DNA from: Scatomorpha sp964367935
GTDB taxonomy: Bacteria; Bacillota; Clostridia; Oscillospirales; Oscillospiraceae
DNA length: 64,000 bases
NCBI GenBank assembly: GCA_964367935.1
Contig: CAYIYZ010000002.1
Location: 224,054 to 288,053, forward strand
Reading direction: 5' to 3'
The position numbers and the translations under genes are program-made. Below the pieces are notes generated by a model. It was not told where the DNA came from, ran no database searches, and was given only the letters and a program-made list of their open reading frames with translations. This document shows, one piece after another, positions 60,921 to 64,000 of the stretch (its first letter is position 1; each line of letters starts with the position of its first letter).

Positions 60921-62695
60921 TACGCAGTCTCCTCATTCCAAATAAATGCCTTATTGTATTCCGTCCACATTTGACTATACAGTCCGTTGGTTGCTACAAG
61001 CTCATTATGTGTGCCTTGCTCAGCCACTTTTCCGTCAGCAATTACATAGATAAGGTCGGCATTTTTAATGGTAGAAAGCCTGTGTGCTATCATTAACACC
61101 GTCTTGCCCTTGGTTAACTCGTTAAAAGCAAGCTGGATTTGATGTTCGTTTTCGGGATCTGCAAAAGCTGTTGCTTCATCAAGCAAAATTATTGGAGCAT
61201 CACGAAGAATTGCACGTGCAAGAGCTATCCGCTGTGCCTCACCACCCGAAAGGTACACACCCTTAGTTCCGTAAACGGTTTCGAGTCCGTTTGGAAGTTT
61301 TGCGAGTATATCCTCGCACCTAGCGGCTTTGAGCGCTCTGTTCACTTCGTCAATAGTTGCATCTGGTTTACCTTCACGAAGATTATCAAGAATACTTGCT
61401 TTGTATAGATTTGTGTTTTGAAAAACAAAGGAGATATTATTCATAAGTTCTGCATTTTCAATGTCTTTTACATCAATACCACCTATAGAAACGGTTCCGC
61501 TTTCTACATCCCAAAAGCGAGGGATAAGTGTCGCAAGTGTGGTCTTGCCTCCGCCTGATGGTCCAACAAAAGCGACGGTCTGTCCTTGTTTAATACTAAT
61601 ACTTACATTATCAACGGCTTTTTTGTCGGTATTCGGATATGTAAAAGAGATGTCTTTCATCTCAATATCGGCAGTTTTAGGAGACTTAGGAGTGCTAGAC
61701 TTTATAAGCGGTTTTTCATTTAGTAGACTTTCTATTCTGTCTGCTGCATCACTTGCAAGCATGGAATGTTGCATTACCCACATAATTTTCATCATCATAA
61801 GCGAGGCTATGGGCGTGAAAATGAGATAGAAGAAAAAGCTCAGAAAGAAATCTGTCATATCACCTTGTCCACTAATCATAAAAATGGACGACAGTACTAA
61901 AAATATCGGTGTACTTGCAAGGAAAACCTGAAACATTGTCATCGGCATCCTCATGCGATACGCATACTCAGACACATACCCCTTGTATTCGGTAATAACA
62001 TTGTGAAAACGTTCGAAGGAGAAAACCGATTGGTTAAAAGTCTTTACAACGGGGACACCACGCACATATTCCGTTGCCTCGTTGTTCATGTTTTCAAGTG
62101 CAGTTTGATATTGTTTCAACCTCTCCGGTTGGTCTTTGCCCATTCCTGACATCATAGAAATCATAGCCAGAACAAGAGGGATAAGGCTGATAAGGCCAAG
62201 TCGCCAGTCAAAAACAAATAGTACGACAAGCACAGCGAAGGGAGTTGTGTAAGCTCCGACCAAATCGGGCAGTTGGTGAGCCAGGTATGTTTCGGTGGCT
62301 CCTGCACTATCGTTTATAATTCTTCTAAGTTTACCGCTACCCATATTCGAAAAAAAACCGAGAGGTAATGTCATAACATGGTTAAGCGCTGTTTTCCGAA
62401 TATTAGTAGCTATGCGGTATGCTGCAAGGTGAGTGCACATAAGCGCCAGCGTATAGACCATCATTGCGCCTATTGCAGAGCTAACGGCAAGCCATGCATT
62501 CGTAATGATACTGTCAGTGAGTGTGATGTTTGGATAAATCGAAATGATTTCACTTACACCTCTGTAAATGAAAATGATCGGCAGAAGTGTCATAATAGCG
62601 CTGACACCCGATAAAATCATGCCCAAATTTGTGAAGTGCTTGTAGCCTCCGGCAAAGGCATACAACCTTTTGAGTAGTGGTTTTTGCTTTTCCAT
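60920..62695 (-). CDS. ABC half-transporter (membrane plus ATPase domain), first of pair
   Basis: 591 residues with the same layout. ATPase motifs: 'GPSGGGKTT', 'LSGGEAQRIALARAIL', 'LLDEATAFADPENE' and 'IAHRL'. The 'ATAFADPENE' D-loop is typical of the YbtP/IrtA branch, which moves siderophores or small peptides. Both sites appear catalytically intact. It has its own operator upstream and is divergently placed from nothing; the TetR gene lies upstream on the same strand. Confidence 0.92.
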   Translation of the reverse strand: MEKQKPLLKRLYAFAGGYKHFTNLGMILSGVSAIMTLLPIIFIYRGVSEIISIYPNITLTDSIITNAWLAVSSAIGAMMVYTLALMCTHLAAYRIATNIRKTALNHVMTLPLGFFSNMGSGKLRRIINDSAGATETYLAHQLPDLVGAYTTPFAVLVVLFVFDWRLGLISLIPLVLAMISMMSGMGKDQPERLKQYQTALENMNNEATEYVRGVPVVKTFNQSVFSFERFHNVITEYKGYVSEYAYRMRMPMTMFQVFLASTPIFLVLSSIFMISGQGDMTDFFLSFFFYLIFTPIASLMMMKIMWVMQHSMLASDAADRIESLLNEKPLIKSSTPKSPKTADIEMKDISFTYPNTDKKAVDNVSISIKQGQTVAFVGPSGGGKTTLATLIPRFWDVESGTVSIGGIDVKDIENAELMNNISFVFQNTNLYKASILDNLREGKPDATIDEVNRALKAARCEDILAKLPNGLETVYGTKGVYLSGGEAQRIALARAILRDAPIILLDEATAFADPENEHQIQLAFNELTKGKTVLMIAHRLSTIKNADLIYVIADGKVAEQGTHNELVATNGLYSQMWTEYNKAFIWNEETA

Positions 62696-62721
62696 AATAT
62701 TCTCCTTTTACTTATATGAAT

Positions 62722-62741
62722 AAGTTAGTTTTTACTAACTT
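62722..62741. promoter_or_regulatory. TetR-type operator before the ABC pair
   Basis: AAGTTAGT-TTTT-ACTAACTT: a perfect 8-bp inverted repeat, 27 bases upstream of the first ABC gene and just downstream of the TetR gene. Size and position suit TetR/AcrR binding. Confidence 0.6.
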
Positions 62742-62790
62742 TATATTGAAAAATATCGAGGGATTACCCTCAATATTTTAAAAATGATAT

Positions 62791-63402
62791 TTAAAATCCT
62801 AATATTTCCTTTGTGCCCGCATAGTAAAATTTTTGAATTTTGCCTATATACTCAAAGGCCTCTTCTTTACTTAAATCGTGGTGGATGGCCTCAAGCATAT
62901 TATTAAGTCCCGAAGTTGAAATGACATGAACAAAAAATTTGTTTATCTTTGTGGGTCTAAAGGTATCGTTCTCCATAAATTCAAGAGAAGACTTTTCCTC
63001 TACTTCGATAAGCTCGTCGACAAATTTATCAAATTTTGTTCCGTTGGATCGGCAAAACAGCAGTTTTGATAGTTCAAAATCAGAATAGAGATACTCCAGA
63101 ATTAGATTTGTGCCTTTGCCCATGCCATCAGTAATGTCAGCACTTTCAAAGTCATATTGTCCTTCAACTTCTTCGTGCGCTTTTATATACAGTTCAAGCA
63201 GCTTGCTTGCAAATTCTCCTACGATTGCTTCAAATAAGCCATCCTTACCCTGAAAATGATTGTAGATAGCGCCTGTTGTGGCTTTTGCATTTTTTGCAAT
63301 CTCTCGCAAATTTGCATTAATAAAGCCTTTTTCTAGAAATTCTTCTTTGGCACAGGCGATAATTCGTTCTTTTGTAAGCATGGATGAGTAGCTCAATTTC
63401 AT
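62791..63402 (-). CDS. TetR/AcrR-family regulator
   Basis: 203 residues if started at the ATG after GTGAGG; an upstream extension of 14 residues lacks a ribosome site. The N-terminal helix-turn-helix is canonical ('EIAKNAKATTGAIYNHFQGK'). The C-terminal ligand domain is divergent. It is the first gene of the accessory cluster and probably represses the ABC pair through the operator at 62722. Confidence 0.9.
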   Translation of the reverse strand: MKLSYSSMLTKERIIACAKEEFLEKGFINANLREIAKNAKATTGAIYNHFQGKDGLFEAIVGEFASKLLELYIKAHEEVEGQYDFESADITDGMGKGTNLILEYLYSDFELSKLLFCRSNGTKFDKFVDELIEVEEKSSLEFMENDTFRPTKINKFFVHVISTSGLNNMLEAIHHDLSKEEAFEYIGKIQKFYYAGTKEILGF

Positions 63403-63487
63403 CACCTCACATAACACAGCTATTTTTAATAACAAAGTTATCACATAGTTTCTACTTTGTCAAGTGTAGTAAAATAATAATGGCGTG

Positions 63488-63697
63488 ATGACTGTCCAAA
63501 ATATCTGCACTTAAAATGCTGCAAAAAAATCCGTCATAGTATAAACTACAACGGAATTGCGCGTCGAGGCTCTCGACTGCCTATGTTGGTTAAAATAGCT
63601 GTAATAAATTTGCGACATAAAAATACCGACCTAGTGTAAACTAAATCGGTAAGTGTCCAGCTTCAAGCTGATGGCATGACTGTCCAATATAGATGCA
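63488..63697. repeat. Direct repeats flanking paired hairpins in an intergenic region
   Basis: ATGACTGTCCAA at 63488 and 63676 begins a 22-base repeat that matches at 19 positions. Between them lie two related hairpins. The first (63530-63555) has outer arms TCCGT/ACGGA, the second (63624-63651) TACCGA/TCGGTA; both have inner TAGT-xTAA-ACTA. The outer arms differ yet still pair, which suggests that structure is kept. It may be a small mobile-element remnant. The rest of 63403-63767 shows only the TetR promoter region. Confidence 0.45.
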
Positions 63698-63767
63698 AGA
63701 CACAATTCGAACTTGAGTTGAACTTGCACTTGATTAGTAGTGATGTATTAATTTTGAGATAGTTTTT

Positions 63768-64000
63768 TTAATTCTTTTTTATTTTATCATATCCAACTTT
63801 TGTGAAAGGGCATACAGCTATACAAATTCCACAGCCATAATTTGCAAATCCACTGCCACATTTAGAATTTGATATGCACTCTACATGGCCATTTTCATCT
63901 ATTTTACTTTCTTCATAAATAGCATCGTAAGGGCAAGATTTTACACACTTATTGCACTTGCTACAAAAATCTTTCCCAAAAGAAAAATCTTCATTATTTT
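63768..64000 (-). CDS. 4Fe-4S ferredoxin-type protein, C-terminal part (5' end outside window)
   Basis: The frame is open to the window edge and ends in TAA at 63768. The visible 76 residues hold two cluster motifs: 'CSKCNKCVKSCPYDAI' and 'CGSGFANYGCGICIAVCPF'. Two such motifs before a short 'TKVGYDKIK' end resemble the double-cluster C-terminus of epoxyqueuosine-reductase-like and dehalogenase-like proteins. The full protein cannot be judged. Confidence 0.75.
   Translation of the reverse strand, partial: NNEDFSFGKDFCSKCNKCVKSCPYDAIYEESKIDENGHVECISNSKCGSGFANYGCGICIAVCPFTKVGYDKIKKN

Overview
The window looks like a chromosomal stretch from a motile, endospore-forming, Gram-positive anaerobe of the class Clostridia. 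The evidence is a Bacillota-type flagellar set (FliD/FliS and FlgM-FlgN-FlgK-FlgL-DUF6470-FliW-CsrA), an alpha/beta-type small acid-soluble spore protein behind a sigma-G-like promoter, a CIRCE element, an EcfA1-EcfA2-EcfT-TruA block and strong AGGAGG ribosome binding sites. A bile-salt-hydrolase-like gene suggests a gut habitat. I cannot name the genus from sequence alone. No rRNA, tRNA or CRISPR array was seen.

Layout. 1-8.9 kb: late flagellar genes, interrupted by a C39-like secreted protease gene and a nucleotidyltransferase-fold gene whose active site looks degenerate. 9.1-10.9 kb: a chemoreceptor. 11-15.9 kb: spore-related genes, including SASP, a 984-residue DUF11/SdrD-B surface protein and small helical proteins that share modules with it. 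16-16.6 kb: an SGNH esterase. 16.7-28.3 kb: a catabolic and transport locus with a BtpA/SgcQ protein, solute-binding lipoprotein, PrsA-like lipoprotein, M42 peptidase (SgcX-like), FGGY kinase, DeoR repressor, TIM-barrel epimerase and a four-gene NitT/TauT-type ABC importer. One of its two ATPases has lost both the catalytic Glu and the switch His. 28.4-34 kb: an integrase module of three overlapping large serine recombinases, followed by an amidase and a possible holin. 34-42.6 kb: ArsC, a LexA/CI-like repressor, PrmA, a stand-alone AICAR transformylase, thioredoxin and its reductase, and MnmA-MnmG. 42.7-45.3 kb: three intergenic blocks packed with short hairpins, alternating with a solute-binding protein that appears circularly permuted and an rRNA-methyltransferase-like gene. 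45.3-54 kb: core genes (ECF transporter, TruA, CvpA, a zinc-finger Clp ATPase under CIRCE control, threonine aldolase). 54-64 kb: a more AT-rich accessory region holding a YugP peptidase, bile salt hydrolase with MerR and a divergent MATE pump, then a TetR-controlled pair of ABC half-transporters with an ATC-hydrolase-family gene and a decayed methyltransferase, and finally a cut-off ferredoxin-type gene.

Main candidates for something undescribed: (1) the 16.7-28.3 kb locus, which resembles the enterobacterial sgc gene set but with its PTS replaced by an asymmetric ABC importer and an FGGY kinase; (2) a putative spore-surface assembly module shared by three neighbouring proteins; (3) the circularly permuted solute-binding protein between hairpin-mosaic repeats. 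All functional proposals are inference from sequence and context; no database search was run.
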